A DNA stretch of 64,000 bases. It comes from Stieleria varia (lineage in GTDB: Bacteria; Planctomycetota; Planctomycetia; Pirellulales; Pirellulaceae). Both the position numbers and the translations under genes were made by a program. Positions 37,552-46,641 of this stretch are shown piece by piece. Under the pieces are notes generated by a model. The model saw only the letters and a program-made list of their open reading frames with translations, ran no database searches and was not told the origin of the DNA. The stretch covers positions 4,898,001-4,962,000 of the forward strand of contig NZ_CP151726.1 of NCBI RefSeq assembly GCF_038443385.1, read 5' to 3'. Position 1 is the first letter of the stretch; each line of letters opens with the position of its first letter.

Positions 37552-38691
37552 ATGAGCCGACCGGCTGATTCACGACCGAAACAGCAACCCGTCACGTCCC
37601 TACTTTTTGTCACGGCGGTGCTTCTGTTCACCTTTGTCGGCTGCGGTCGTCGAACCCTGATGCACCGAGGCGAGATGACCGTCGGTGGCAAGATGGGAGT
37701 CAGTGGCGATGTCGGTTTCTCCGGCGACGTCAACATGAACGGTGACATCAACACCACAATGAGCATGATCACCAACAACACGGCATCGCGGCTCGCCCCT
37801 GTGTTGGTTTCCGGATCGACGCAAAGCGGCACGCAAGCCAAAGTGGCTGTCATTGATGTCGATGGTCTGCTGCTGGACAAAAACATCAGCGGGTTTGGCT
37901 CGATGGGTGAGAACCCCGTCGCGTTGTTCCGAGAAAAGCTCGACGCGGTGCGAGAGGATGCGAACGTCACTGCCTTGGTGTTACGTATCAACTCGCCCGG
38001 TGGCGGCGTGACCGCATCGGACATGATGTGCCACGAACTGGAAAAGCTGAAGACCGAACGCAAGATGCCTGTGGTCGCGTGTTTGATGGACACCGGAACC
38101 GGTGGCGCGTATTACTTGGCCAGCCATTGCGATCAAGTCATCTCGCATCCGACGACTATCGTTGGCGGAATCGGCGTGATTTTGAATGTGTACAATCTCG
38201 AAGACACGATGGGTTCGTTCAACATCTTGTCCACTCCCGTTAAATCTGGTGAGCAGATCGATGCTGGCACGCCCGAACGGACAATGGCTGACGAGGAGTT
38301 GGAGATGTTGCAGGCGATCGCCGACTCGTTTCATCTTCGTTTCACCGATCACATCGCCCGCGTCCGCAGCAAAGCAACCGATGCGAAGTCGTGGTCCGAA
38401 GGCCAAGTGTTCTCGGGGCAACGAGCTGTTGAACTGGGCTTGGTCGATCGCGTCGGATATCTCGATGACGCGATCGAATTGGCGCAGCAAATGTCGGGAG
38501 CGACCAGCGATTCTGGAGTGGTCATGTACCGCAGAGACAACGACCGAGCGTACACACCGTTGGATGTGACTCCCAATCAACCCACGATGTCGTCTTTGTT
38601 ACCGATCAAGATGCCCGGGTTGGATCGCAGCAGCATGCCAACGTTCCTGTACCTTTGGCAACCCGAACCAAGCATGTCATCGGGCATCTGA
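37552..38691 (+). CDS. SppA-like S49 family lipoprotein, probably catalytically inactive
   Basis: This 379-residue protein starts at the ATG at 37552. A signal ends at a lipobox (TFVGC). A short Gly/Met-rich repeat follows (GGKMGVSGDVGFSGDVNMNG), then an S49 peptidase domain with LVLRINSPGGGVTASD and PTTIVGGIGVIL. SppA enzymes use a Ser/Lys dyad. Aligned by eye, the position of the nucleophile in ASGGYY is Gly here (TGTGGAYYLAS). The catalytic Lys of the SGxYKD motif is Ile (KSGEQIDAG). If the alignment is right, this is a pseudoprotease or scaffold. It is divergent from the permease gene. Confidence 0.85.
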   Translation: MSRPADSRPKQQPVTSLLFVTAVLLFTFVGCGRRTLMHRGEMTVGGKMGVSGDVGFSGDVNMNGDINTTMSMITNNTASRLAPVLVSGSTQSGTQAKVAVIDVDGLLLDKNISGFGSMGENPVALFREKLDAVREDANVTALVLRINSPGGGVTASDMMCHELEKLKTERKMPVVACLMDTGTGGAYYLASHCDQVISHPTTIVGGIGVILNVYNLEDTMGSFNILSTPVKSGEQIDAGTPERTMADEELEMLQAIADSFHLRFTDHIARVRSKATDAKSWSEGQVFSGQRAVELGLVDRVGYLDDAIELAQQMSGATSDSGVVMYRRDNDRAYTPLDVTPNQPTMSSLLPIKMPGLDRSSMPTFLYLWQPEPSMSSGI

Positions 38692-38904
38692 ACACATCCA
38701 TCGTTTGTCAGCATCTTGTTAAACGCTCGATTTCCGACCCTCCCAACTGCGTCGGGAGGGTGACGTAGGTGGCTCTCCAGCAACATCTTAAAAACTGCAC
38801 GACCTCTTTCTTGGGGGAGGTGCCAGTGGACAAGCAACGGCTCAATGAATAACGCCGAGCAGTCGAGTTAACACCTAGGACTGAACAGGCCAGGGAGAGT
38901 TTAG

Positions 38905-41064
38905 CTACTCGGGGACGGTTCGGACGAGAGTCTCTTGCTGACTCTTTTCCGTGACGGTGACGCTACCCAGCCAGTGTGGCTTGTTTTGCTGCGGTTTGCT
39001 GGTTGAGAGATTGACCTCCGCACCGATCGGCAGACCCTGCAATTGGTAATATCCTTGGTCATCCGTCGTCACACTAAATCGTTTCCACTCGAATCGTGTC
39101 GATAGTGGCATCAAGGGATCTTGATCACGCTCCTGCGCGACTTCGACAGAAACGACTGCCAACACCGAGCGGTTAGATGCCGGCTGATTCTCGGCAGTGA
39201 CCAACCTGCCACGAAAATCGATCGTCGGTTTCATCGTCAAGCGAAGCAATCGTCTTGGGTTGTCGGCGGTGACGATGCCGCCCAGTTTGCCGTCGTCCGT
39301 CACCGCAATAGCGCCAACTCGTGAGCCCATGGTCGTGAACGAAAAAACTCCATTGTCACGCGGCGAAACCTTCTCCGTTCCCTGAACTTTGCCATCCACC
39401 GATCCAGCGAGAACCGAGACACTTGAAAAATCAAACTCCTTGTTGTCGCCTTTTACCACGATTCCTAAAACAGTTCTCGGCTCGTCAAACTCTCGATGGA
39501 TATGCAGCAGGCTCGGCTGGCCTTGCACCACATCTATCTTTTCCTCAACGGACCAAGCAGGTGTATGGATGCTGACCTCCAATTTCTTACCGGGTTCGAC
39601 TAGAGCGATCGCTTTTCCGTCTTCGTCCGTTGTCGCCCAGGAATCTCGCGAGCCGATACCATTCTTCGTCTCGTCATTCTCTAGCCAAGTGAATACATGA
39701 GACTGACGCAGATACAAGAGCTGATCAGCAATGGGTCGTTTCGATTCACCAGCCGTGACTTGTATCGTCACGGGCGACGCTTTCAGAAACTTGAGATTGA
39801 CCGCGTCGCCCAACGCTCCGTCATCTCGAATGGGAATCACGTCGATCATTTCGCTGACAAACGCGGCATCGTTGACGCAGACGCAATAGGTTTTGCCCGG
39901 CAATACTTCTGCGTAGAAGCGTCCATCCTGGTCGGTAACAGCAGCTGCTACGTCGCTCCGTCGTTCCTGTTCACCTTGGAAACTCCTCAATTGAACGAGA
40001 AAACCAGCTTTTGATCCCATGGCACGAGCGATCGTTCCAGACATCCGCTTTCTCGCTGTTCGGGGTTTCACTTGCGTCACAAAGAGGTCATCTTCCCACC
40101 GGCTCTTGCCGTCTTGAACCCATCTCGCGTCGTCAATGTCGACGTAACAGTGGACTTCCTGCCAATCAGGAAACCAATCGAAAAAAGCAACGCCGCGATC
40201 ATCGGTTACCATCGTGGATTGTTCTAGCGTTCCCAAATAGTTGTAGTGTGGCGGTGGAGTGGCGATCTGCAATTGCATGGACACCCCAGCCAGCGGTTCT
40301 CCATCTCCATCGACGACATGGAATGCTTGTCGGCGGCAATGGTGCAACTGCACGACATGTGCATCCGCCGCAGGGTCACGAACGGGCCCTCGAGAAAACT
40401 GGTAGCCTCCGATTCGCCGGTCATCGGTCCAAGCCGTGATGGCACTGAGTTTCTCGCTGGGTAAGAGATCAAACCGTGCCTTGCCCTGCTGATCGGACAG
40501 ACTTGTCAATTGGTAGCCACTCTCCAGTACAACTTTGACATGCGTCCCTGCAACGGGGACATCATTGTGTATCACCTCCAGAGTCACGGTCCGATTGCAA
40601 TGTTGCAGCGTGATTATTTTCCCTTCGATCGCTGCCTCACGCACCGCGAAACGGTTGATCAGCATGCCATTGCGTTGCGACTTGTCATCTGAAACCGCCA
40701 TCAAACTCACCCCGTACCAATCGTCTCGATGCGCTGGCAGCCAAACTTCAAACTGGCTGCCAGTCATCGTCACGGGAATGGTCTCAGGCAAATTCTTTGT
40801 CAACATGGCTGTGACGGTAGCAGAAACCGCCGGCTCGCCCGAAGGCAGCAGTACAACACCTCGCAATCGAATCTCAAGGTTCTCGCCGTCTCCACGAATC
40901 CATTCCTCAGTGGACTCGACGGTGGGACTGTCCTTTCCGGGTATGACACTCGAATTAAGTGGCGGTATATCCGATGCCGTCGAGGTGTCAGATGAAGACA
41001 ATAAGATCAGCGTGACCAGCAGCATGCCCAAATACAGTCGAACTCCGGAGATCGTGATGTGCAT
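38905..41064 (-). CDS. Secreted multidomain protein, paralog 2 of a pair flanking the PKS/NRPS island
   Basis: This 719-residue exported protein has a signal peptide (LYLGMLLVTLILLSSSDTSTA). It is homologous over its length to the protein at 20187-22328, with identical short blocks such as GSKAGF, QLRSFQGE, TYCVCVND, VTAGE and IHREFDEPRT. Domain signatures of the type DQDGRFYAEVLPGKTYC recur, as in carboxypeptidase-regulatory-like beta-sandwiches. Even the region upstream of the start resembles that of paralog 1: CAATACAGTGG lies 46 bases before the ATG here and 44 there. Function unknown. The two copies lie on the same strand, on either side of the biosynthetic genes. Confidence 0.82.
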   Translation of the reverse strand: MHITISGVRLYLGMLLVTLILLSSSDTSTASDIPPLNSSVIPGKDSPTVESTEEWIRGDGENLEIRLRGVVLLPSGEPAVSATVTAMLTKNLPETIPVTMTGSQFEVWLPAHRDDWYGVSLMAVSDDKSQRNGMLINRFAVREAAIEGKIITLQHCNRTVTLEVIHNDVPVAGTHVKVVLESGYQLTSLSDQQGKARFDLLPSEKLSAITAWTDDRRIGGYQFSRGPVRDPAADAHVVQLHHCRRQAFHVVDGDGEPLAGVSMQLQIATPPPHYNYLGTLEQSTMVTDDRGVAFFDWFPDWQEVHCYVDIDDARWVQDGKSRWEDDLFVTQVKPRTARKRMSGTIARAMGSKAGFLVQLRSFQGEQERRSDVAAAVTDQDGRFYAEVLPGKTYCVCVNDAAFVSEMIDVIPIRDDGALGDAVNLKFLKASPVTIQVTAGESKRPIADQLLYLRQSHVFTWLENDETKNGIGSRDSWATTDEDGKAIALVEPGKKLEVSIHTPAWSVEEKIDVVQGQPSLLHIHREFDEPRTVLGIVVKGDNKEFDFSSVSVLAGSVDGKVQGTEKVSPRDNGVFSFTTMGSRVGAIAVTDDGKLGGIVTADNPRRLLRLTMKPTIDFRGRLVTAENQPASNRSVLAVVSVEVAQERDQDPLMPLSTRFEWKRFSVTTDDQGYYQLQGLPIGAEVNLSTSKPQQNKPHWLGSVTVTEKSQQETLVRTVPE

Positions 41065-41270
41065 GGCTGTCTCAAACGCAGAAGGGATCTCGGACGAAAG
41101 TAGTTTGGCCCACTGTATTGTCGATCAACGCCTGCGTCAAATCTTTGCGATGTCAACGCCACCGTCGCTCGATACTGCAGATCGAAAGTGTGCTATGTAA
41201 CGTGCGATAATAAAGCGTCTTTTGTGCCCCTCAGTCCAAAGTCAAACAGACGACGAGTGTTCATTGGACC

Positions 41271-41663
41271 CTATCGAGCTCTACGCGGGTGATGCGTCGA
41301 CAAATTTGCTGCGACATCGCTGCCCGCGAGAACGGCGACCGTGCGGTCGATCCCTGCTTTCATCAACAGACGACGTACGCCGACCATCAACGCGTGCCAC
41401 ATCTGGATCGTCTCCGGCGTTGGGACACAAACGGCATCGTCGGCGCCAAATCCTCGTTCACTGACGGTGATGCTCGGCGGCAGATGCAACAAGGCTTCCA
41501 GCATCAAGTGTTGGCGGCACTCGTTTTCCGTCAGTCCCGGATCGTCGTAAATCCAAAGGTGGGGCGACAGTGCTCGATCGATCGCAGCCAGGGCTGCTTG
41601 CTGTGGAGAATCGCCATCAAGAACCAAGTCAACCGGACCACATTGAACGTAAAACTTTGCCAT
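41271..41663 (-). CDS. Small protein of unknown function
   Basis: This 130-residue cytoplasmic protein begins MAKFYVQCGPVDLVLDGDSP, with an Ala-rich helix (QQAALAAIDRAL) next. Then comes a segment with acidic and His residues (LTENECRQHLMLEALLHLP). It has no recognised catalytic motif, signal or membrane segment. It resembles small planctomycete-specific hypothetical proteins in composition. It is flanked by paralog 2 downstream and a cluster of CTAG elements upstream. Confidence 0.65.
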   Translation of the reverse strand: MAKFYVQCGPVDLVLDGDSPQQAALAAIDRALSPHLWIYDDPGLTENECRQHLMLEALLHLPPSITVSERGFGADDAVCVPTPETIQMWHALMVGVRRLLMKAGIDRTVAVLAGSDVAANLSTHHPRRAR

Positions 41664-41796
41664 CGGATTGTCTCTTCCGTGAAAGAACTCTGGAGCGGAA
41701 AAGCAAGGCGGTGAACCTCACTGCCTTGCGACAGTGAGAGTTATCGCAGGCCTAGGGACACGTCTGGTCCAAGGGGAAAAACACTGATCTTCAGCG

Positions 41797-41883
41797 TAGT
41801 GGATCTTGTTAAAGATCCTGTAGCGGTGGGATCTTTGGCAAGATCCACCACGGCAAACCCTAGCTTCTAGCTGTCCCAGACCA
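41797..41883. mobile_element. Truncated family-1 CTAG element
   Basis: The sequence GTAGTGGATCTTGTTAAAGA and its continuation match the element at 17058-17170. The right terminus CAGACCA is followed by CTAG at 41884-41887, but the left terminus is not recognisable. It is joined through that CTAG to a complete family-3 element. Confidence 0.75.
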
Positions 41884-41887
41884 CTAG

Positions 41888-42063
41888 GCGCGGATTATTC
41901 ACGCGACTCCCTACAGTCTCCGCAACACGTTTGCGTGAAACGGTTTGCGCGGATTGGCACGAAAACAGTCTGCGCACATCAGCCGCCACGCGATAGCGTC
42001 CGGTTCTTGCACCTAGACTCGGAAACCGGACGCTATCGCGTGCCGGCTAATGAATAATCCGGG
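41888..42063. mobile_element. Family-3 CTAG element, copy A
   Basis: This 176-bp element lies between CTAG 41884-41887 and CTAG 42064-42067. The termini are GCGCGGATTATT and AATAATCCGGG. The interior has CGCCACGCGATAGCGTCCGG facing CCGGACGCTATCGCGTGCCG, a strong hairpin. Copies B (46288-46462) and C (62402-62577) have almost the same length. No coding capacity; it would need a transposase in trans. Confidence 0.85.
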
Positions 42064-42133
42064 CTAGTGTCTCACTTGGTTGTGCCCTCGGCTCTTGTCC
42101 AATGCCTTGCATTCTTGCCGCTCCCGACGCTAG

Positions 42134-42250
42134 TGGCCTGTTGATTTAATCGAAATTGGGAACGCAAGGGTGAGCCGTGGGCCGTAAGGCACCGGGCAAT
42201 GCGGTAGGCCCGGCCGCTTACGCGTCGCGGCTCACTAAGTCAACAGTCCG
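42134..42250. mobile_element. Family-4 CTAG element, copy A
   Basis: This 117-bp element lies between CTAG 42130-42133 and CTAG 42251-42254. The ends are TGGCCTGTTGATTTAAT and the imperfect inverse ACTAAGTCAACAGTCCG. Inside, GTGAGCCGTGGGCCGTAAG pairs with part of CTTACGCGTCGCGGCTCAC. A second copy of exactly the same length and opposite orientation is at 62281-62397. Confidence 0.85.
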
Positions 42251-42323
42251 CTAGGCTGGGAGACTTCTGGGGAGACGCGATTGCTCAGGTGAACGTTGTC
42301 GCTTGTCGAGACGTTTGGCGGGG

Positions 42324-42389
42324 CACGCTATCGACTTGGAAAGTCGAGCGACAATGAACGCACGCTATCGAGTTGGAAAGTCGAGCGAC
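42324..42389. repeat. Two direct repeats of a 29-base block
   Basis: The blocks at 42324-42352 and 42361-42389 differ at one base and contain TTGGAAAGTCGAGCGAC. Each has a short internal palindrome (CGACTTGGAAAGTCG in the first). The same core forms the inverted repeat at 37433-37490. They lie just downstream of the helicase stop at 42407. Confidence 0.8.
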
Positions 42390-42406
42390 GATTCAACGAT
42401 CTCGGC

Positions 42407-45400
42407 TTACCCCGCGACAACGCCTTCCTTGATCAACCGGATCAGATCTTCCGTTTCCATCTTGGCGGCGCGATCGGTGCCGTCCAAGACGCCCGCGACC
42501 AGTTCGCGTTTGTCGGCATGCATTTCCAGGATCTGCTCTTCGATGGTTCCCGATGCAACCAATCGGTACACCGTCACAGGGCGTTCTTGACCGATGCGGT
42601 GCGCACGGTCCGTCGCTTGATCTTCCACCGCCGGGTTCCACCAGGGGTCCAGGTGGATGACGTAGTCGGCGGCGGTCAAGTTCAAACCTGTTCCACCGGC
42701 CTTGAGTGAAATCAAGAACAACTCACCTTCGCCATCCTGAAACGCGTCCACGCGTCGCTGACGTTCTCTAGCAGGCGTGGCTCCGTCCAAGTATTGATAG
42801 GTGACACCGGCCGCGTCGAGTGACTCACGGATGACGGTCAAGTGTTTGACAAACTGGCTGAAGATCAACGCACGGTGGTCGCCTTCACGCAGCTCCTGGA
42901 CAAGATTGAGCAACAATTCCAACTTGGCACTGTTCTTCTTCCAACGCGGATCGACCAAGCGTGGGTGACACGCCAGTTGTCGCAATTTGGTGAGCCACGC
43001 GAGCGTTCTCATGCGATGCTCACCCGTTTTGGACGGGTCATCTGCGCCGCTGAGTTCCGCAAGTGCCGCAAGCCGTGCGTCGTCATACAACTTGCGTTCC
43101 GCAACACTGAGTTCGGCTTGCAAAGTGATCTCGGTGCGCGGGGGCAATTCGCTGAGTACCTTTTCCTTGGTTCGACGCAAAATGAAGGGACGCATCAAAT
43201 GCGCCAGCGATGCTCGCCGCTCACCGTCCTTGTGTCGCTCGATCGGATCAGCAAATCGTGTGCGGAATCGTTCCCAGGACCCGAGCAGCCCGGGGCTGAG
43301 TGTACGAAAGAGACTCCACAGTTCGCCCAAATGGTTTTCCAGTGGCGTGCCCGACAAAGCGATTCGCCAATCCGCATCCAAACTGCGGATCGCACGAGAC
43401 GTCTTCGTTTGAGCGTTCTTGATGTACTGAGCTTCGTCCAACACCAACGTGTTCCATTCACGCTTGGCAAACCTTTCGGCGTCACGTTGCACCAGTTGGT
43501 AGCTGGCAATGACCAAGTCGCCAGGTCCAGCCGCTTCGATCAATTTCTCTCGGTCGCTGTCTCGATAGAGCAGCGGACGCAGGGTTGGCGCGAAACGCTC
43601 GGTCTCGCGAACCCAATTGTCTCCCACGCTGGTCGGGGCGATCACGAGAGCCGGACCGTCCGCCGAACGTGTCAGCAACACGCCGAGCGCCTGCACGGTC
43701 TTGCCCAGACCCATGTCGTCCGCCAAAACAGCACCGACGCCCCATTGGCTCAATCGCGACAGCCATTGGAAACCATCGAGTTGGTAATCGCGAAAATCCA
43801 CGTCCAACGCGGATGGCTTTTCTGGTGTCCAATCTGCCAGCGACTCCAGCTTGGCGATCGTCTCCTGCCATCGGGCCGTGGTTTCCAAAGTAACATCGTC
43901 GCCGATCAGTTCGGCGATTGCGGGAACGGCAGCATCTGCAACGCGAAAACTGCCCCGTTCGTTGACCAACGTGTCGCCCAATTGCTCCAACCTGCGACGA
44001 AACGCGTCGCTGATCTTGGCAAACTCGCGATCGCCGACACGAACGAGCGAGCGGCGTTCTTGCACAGCGGCCAACAAATCTGCGAGCTTGATTTCTTGAC
44101 CGTCCAGCGAAACGGTGCCGGAGATCCCGAACCAGTCCTTGCGATCCTCGATTTGGACGCGCAGCGCCGACGGTGTGATTTCTCCGCGGACCTTGATCGT
44201 CTCTCCTTCGGGCCAAATGATCTGCGGCGCGTCTTCTCCTGCTTCGTATAGCTTCGTCAACAGATTCAGCGCCGTTTCGTCGGTCTCGGCTGTCCACTTC
44301 CACGCTTGATCCTCGGACAACTGATCGAGCCCAAAGCGTCGAACGATCGCGTTGGCTTTTTCACGCTCGTCCACGAGATTGCGTCGTAGTCGAACGGGCC
44401 CATCGTCACCCAAACAAGGAACGATCTTGGGTTCCTCGGCCGGTACCTGTGTTTTGGGAAAACGCGGCTCGTGCGCGCTGAGTGTGACCACCATTCCAGC
44501 GCCCGGACGCGGTCGCATCTCGAAAACCAACTCGGTTTCGGCAGCGACAATCGGTCCGGCCAGTTGATCCGGCAGATCAACTCGGACCAGCGATCCCAAG
44601 CGTGGCAGACCCATGGTCATTCTCGCTGCGGTATCGCTATCCAACAGGACTTCGGATAAATCACTTTGCAGCAAGAACTTGATCACACGCGTGGCTCGCG
44701 GATCCCGCAACTCGCACAACGCGATCCGGTTACGCTTGGTATCGATCGCCAAAACGACCGGTTCGATCGGACCGGCCTTGCCAAGCAAGAACGTATTGCT
44801 GCCGCCCTGGAGTTCCATGCCGGGAATCGACAGGACCGGACGAAATTGAGTGTCGGGCGTGGTGCCTGGCTCCTCGTCTGCTGCAACATTGACGGGTTGC
44901 AACATCAATGAAATCTCCCCGCGGCAAACATCAACCGGCCGTCGATCGTTGTCATCCCAAACAACGTTGGGGTGTCCTGCAAGTTTTCTCAGTGCGCGAA
45001 AAACATGAAAGTGCTCGCCTTCCACGTTGTACGACGGGTGAGCAACCAACATCGCGATCTCTGCGTCGATCGGCGAATCGGAAAAGTCTCGATCCAGCAA
45101 ATCGTAGCTTTGAATCTCACGACCTTTCGTCCACCCCGCGCCCGTTTTTCGCGGACGTTGCTCGTAAGCGGTGATCGTCAGCGGACCGTAATAGTTGGAC
45201 TGATTCAAGCGAATTCGCCATTGAATCCGTGAAACATTTTCCGGCTGCGTCTCAGCGGCTTGATCGGCAAATGACAGAAGTCGATCCACCATTTCACGCC
45301 CCGCGGCAACCGTGTCGACCTTCAGCTCACCGAGAAACTCAAAAATCTCTGTCACGCTGCGGCGCGCCAACTGCTCCTGCAACCACCAAGACGTTGCCAA

Positions 45401-45754
45401 CGTATGACTACAGCGCGTTACACCCGGCTGCAAAAAATCTTCGCATTGGCAAGTCGGGCACGCTTCCAGCGAAAAACTCAGCTCCGACAATTCATCGATA
45501 CTGCTGGTCAACTCGGTGTCTTCGTCGTCGTGGTCGTAGATGTCCAGGGTGACGATCGAGGGTGGCTGTCGATTGGCTCGGACGCGGAATTCAAACCGCA
45601 GCGATCCATCGATCTGGGAAAACCGCGGCGGTTCCACCCGCATCATCGCGGCCCGTTTGTCCAACGTCTGATCGTGCGAGTCCACCAGCCGCTGCGCTGC
45701 TTCGGTCATCAACAGCCCGAATGCACCCGCAGTGTTTTCCGTCGATAAATCCAT
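42407..45754 (-). CDS. SWIM zinc-finger SNF2-family helicase/ATPase
   Basis: This 1115-residue ATP-driven DNA translocase belongs to the bacterial SNF2 (HepA/RapA-related) group. Near residues 98-112 a SWIM zinc finger is visible (CQCEDF...RCSH, CxC then CxH). A long middle domain precedes the motor. Motor motifs are ADDMGLGKT near 683 (Walker A), LVLDEAQYIKN near 771 (DEAQ box), IALSGTPLENHLGELW and FSQFVKHL. The C-terminal lobe ends with DRAHRIGQERPVTVYR near 1051. The start at ATG 45754 omits an unlikely 15-residue extension. It is probably involved in chromatin or transcription remodelling. It is divergent from a ferredoxin gene. Confidence 0.93.
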   Translation of the reverse strand: MDLSTENTAGAFGLLMTEAAQRLVDSHDQTLDKRAAMMRVEPPRFSQIDGSLRFEFRVRANRQPPSIVTLDIYDHDDEDTELTSSIDELSELSFSLEACPTCQCEDFLQPGVTRCSHTLATSWWLQEQLARRSVTEIFEFLGELKVDTVAAGREMVDRLLSFADQAAETQPENVSRIQWRIRLNQSNYYGPLTITAYEQRPRKTGAGWTKGREIQSYDLLDRDFSDSPIDAEIAMLVAHPSYNVEGEHFHVFRALRKLAGHPNVVWDDNDRRPVDVCRGEISLMLQPVNVAADEEPGTTPDTQFRPVLSIPGMELQGGSNTFLLGKAGPIEPVVLAIDTKRNRIALCELRDPRATRVIKFLLQSDLSEVLLDSDTAARMTMGLPRLGSLVRVDLPDQLAGPIVAAETELVFEMRPRPGAGMVVTLSAHEPRFPKTQVPAEEPKIVPCLGDDGPVRLRRNLVDEREKANAIVRRFGLDQLSEDQAWKWTAETDETALNLLTKLYEAGEDAPQIIWPEGETIKVRGEITPSALRVQIEDRKDWFGISGTVSLDGQEIKLADLLAAVQERRSLVRVGDREFAKISDAFRRRLEQLGDTLVNERGSFRVADAAVPAIAELIGDDVTLETTARWQETIAKLESLADWTPEKPSALDVDFRDYQLDGFQWLSRLSQWGVGAVLADDMGLGKTVQALGVLLTRSADGPALVIAPTSVGDNWVRETERFAPTLRPLLYRDSDREKLIEAAGPGDLVIASYQLVQRDAERFAKREWNTLVLDEAQYIKNAQTKTSRAIRSLDADWRIALSGTPLENHLGELWSLFRTLSPGLLGSWERFRTRFADPIERHKDGERRASLAHLMRPFILRRTKEKVLSELPPRTEITLQAELSVAERKLYDDARLAALAELSGADDPSKTGEHRMRTLAWLTKLRQLACHPRLVDPRWKKNSAKLELLLNLVQELREGDHRALIFSQFVKHLTVIRESLDAAGVTYQYLDGATPARERQRRVDAFQDGEGELFLISLKAGGTGLNLTAADYVIHLDPWWNPAVEDQATDRAHRIGQERPVTVYRLVASGTIEEQILEMHADKRELVAGVLDGTDRAAKMETEDLIRLIKEGVVAG

Positions 45755-45878
45755 GCGCTCCGTGTTCCTCTCGATGTGGGGCCGCCGACAATTGGCCAAT
45801 CCGCTATTCTACCGATGGATTTGGTTTTCGCGATGCCAAATGGACTGATCATTCCCCTCAAATCATGAAGTTTTCAAG

Positions 45879-46241
45879 ATGCCGAAGTTGACCGTAGAAG
45901 GTGTTGGTGAATTCGAAGTTGCTGCCGGAAAACGACTTGTCAAGGCCCTCACCGAGGACGCCGGAACCGACCAATTGCACGCCTGCGGAGGCGTTTCACG
46001 CTGTACCACTTGCCGAGTGAAGTTCCATTCCGGGGAGCCGGACAAGATCACCGAGGCCGAAAAAGAAACCCTGAGGGTCCGGGAAGTCACCGAGAAAGGA
46101 GTGCGATTGAGCTGCCAAATCGCTTGCGAGGCAGACATGCACGTCGAGCTGATCAGCCGCTTCGAGGGTTCCGGCCGCAAGGACGCAGGCTCCCCCGTCG
46201 CCGACGAAATCGAGCCCACACCCGTCTGGACCGAAAAGTAG
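45879..46241 (+). CDS. 2Fe-2S ferredoxin
   Basis: This 120-residue plant/adrenodoxin-type ferredoxin carries one-electron traffic in the cytoplasm. The four cluster ligands are visible as Cys36, Cys42, Cys45 (ACGGVSRCTTC) and Cys79 (RLSCQIAC). The acidic C-terminal tail is longer than in minimal ferredoxins. No reductase or oxygenase gene is adjacent, so the partner is unknown. It is followed at once by a family-3 mobile element. Confidence 0.92.
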   Translation: MPKLTVEGVGEFEVAAGKRLVKALTEDAGTDQLHACGGVSRCTTCRVKFHSGEPDKITEAEKETLRVREVTEKGVRLSCQIACEADMHVELISRFEGSGRKDAGSPVADEIEPTPVWTEK

Positions 46242-46287
46242 CGAACACCGCCGGTCCACTACAAGAAAGCTCCTGCCACCCACCTAG

Positions 46288-46509
46288 CCCGGATTATTTA
46301 CGCGACTCAATACGGTCATCGCAACACGTTTGCGTAAAACGGCTTGCGCGGATTGGCAGAAAAACAGTCTGCGCAGATCAGCCGCCACGCGATCGCGTCC
46401 GGTTCTCACGCCTATGCTCGGGAACCGGACGCTATCGCGTGCCGGCTGATGAATAATCCGGGCTAGCGCCCGAGGCTCACTGGGGCCACCAGCTGCGCCG
46501 GGAGAGGTG
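46288..46509. mobile_element. Family-3 CTAG element, copy B, inserted in a hairpin-unit remnant
   Basis: The 175-bp element (46288-46462) lies between CTAG 46284-46287 and CTAG 46463-46466. Its termini are CCCGGATTATT and AATAATCCGGG, a nearly perfect inverted pair. Immediately to the right (46467-46509) is the second half of the hairpin-array unit (GAGGCTCACTGGGGCCACCA). The insertion therefore hit the CTAG in the centre of that palindrome. The rest of the gap to 46641 holds no gene. Confidence 0.85.
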
Positions 46510-46641
46510 ACAGAAATTTGCGGAGCGCCATAGTGCCACAACCCCTCGTTTCACCCCCATCTAACCAACGCGGACCATCTCGAGCGGATACAATGAAGCG
46601 CCCTCCCCGCCAGCCCATTTTCTCCCACTCCCGGTGCGCGA

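Noticed and set aside
42842-44251. Open frame of 469 codons on the plus strand
   Set aside because: Antisense to the SNF2 helicase motor domain, which has all its motifs.
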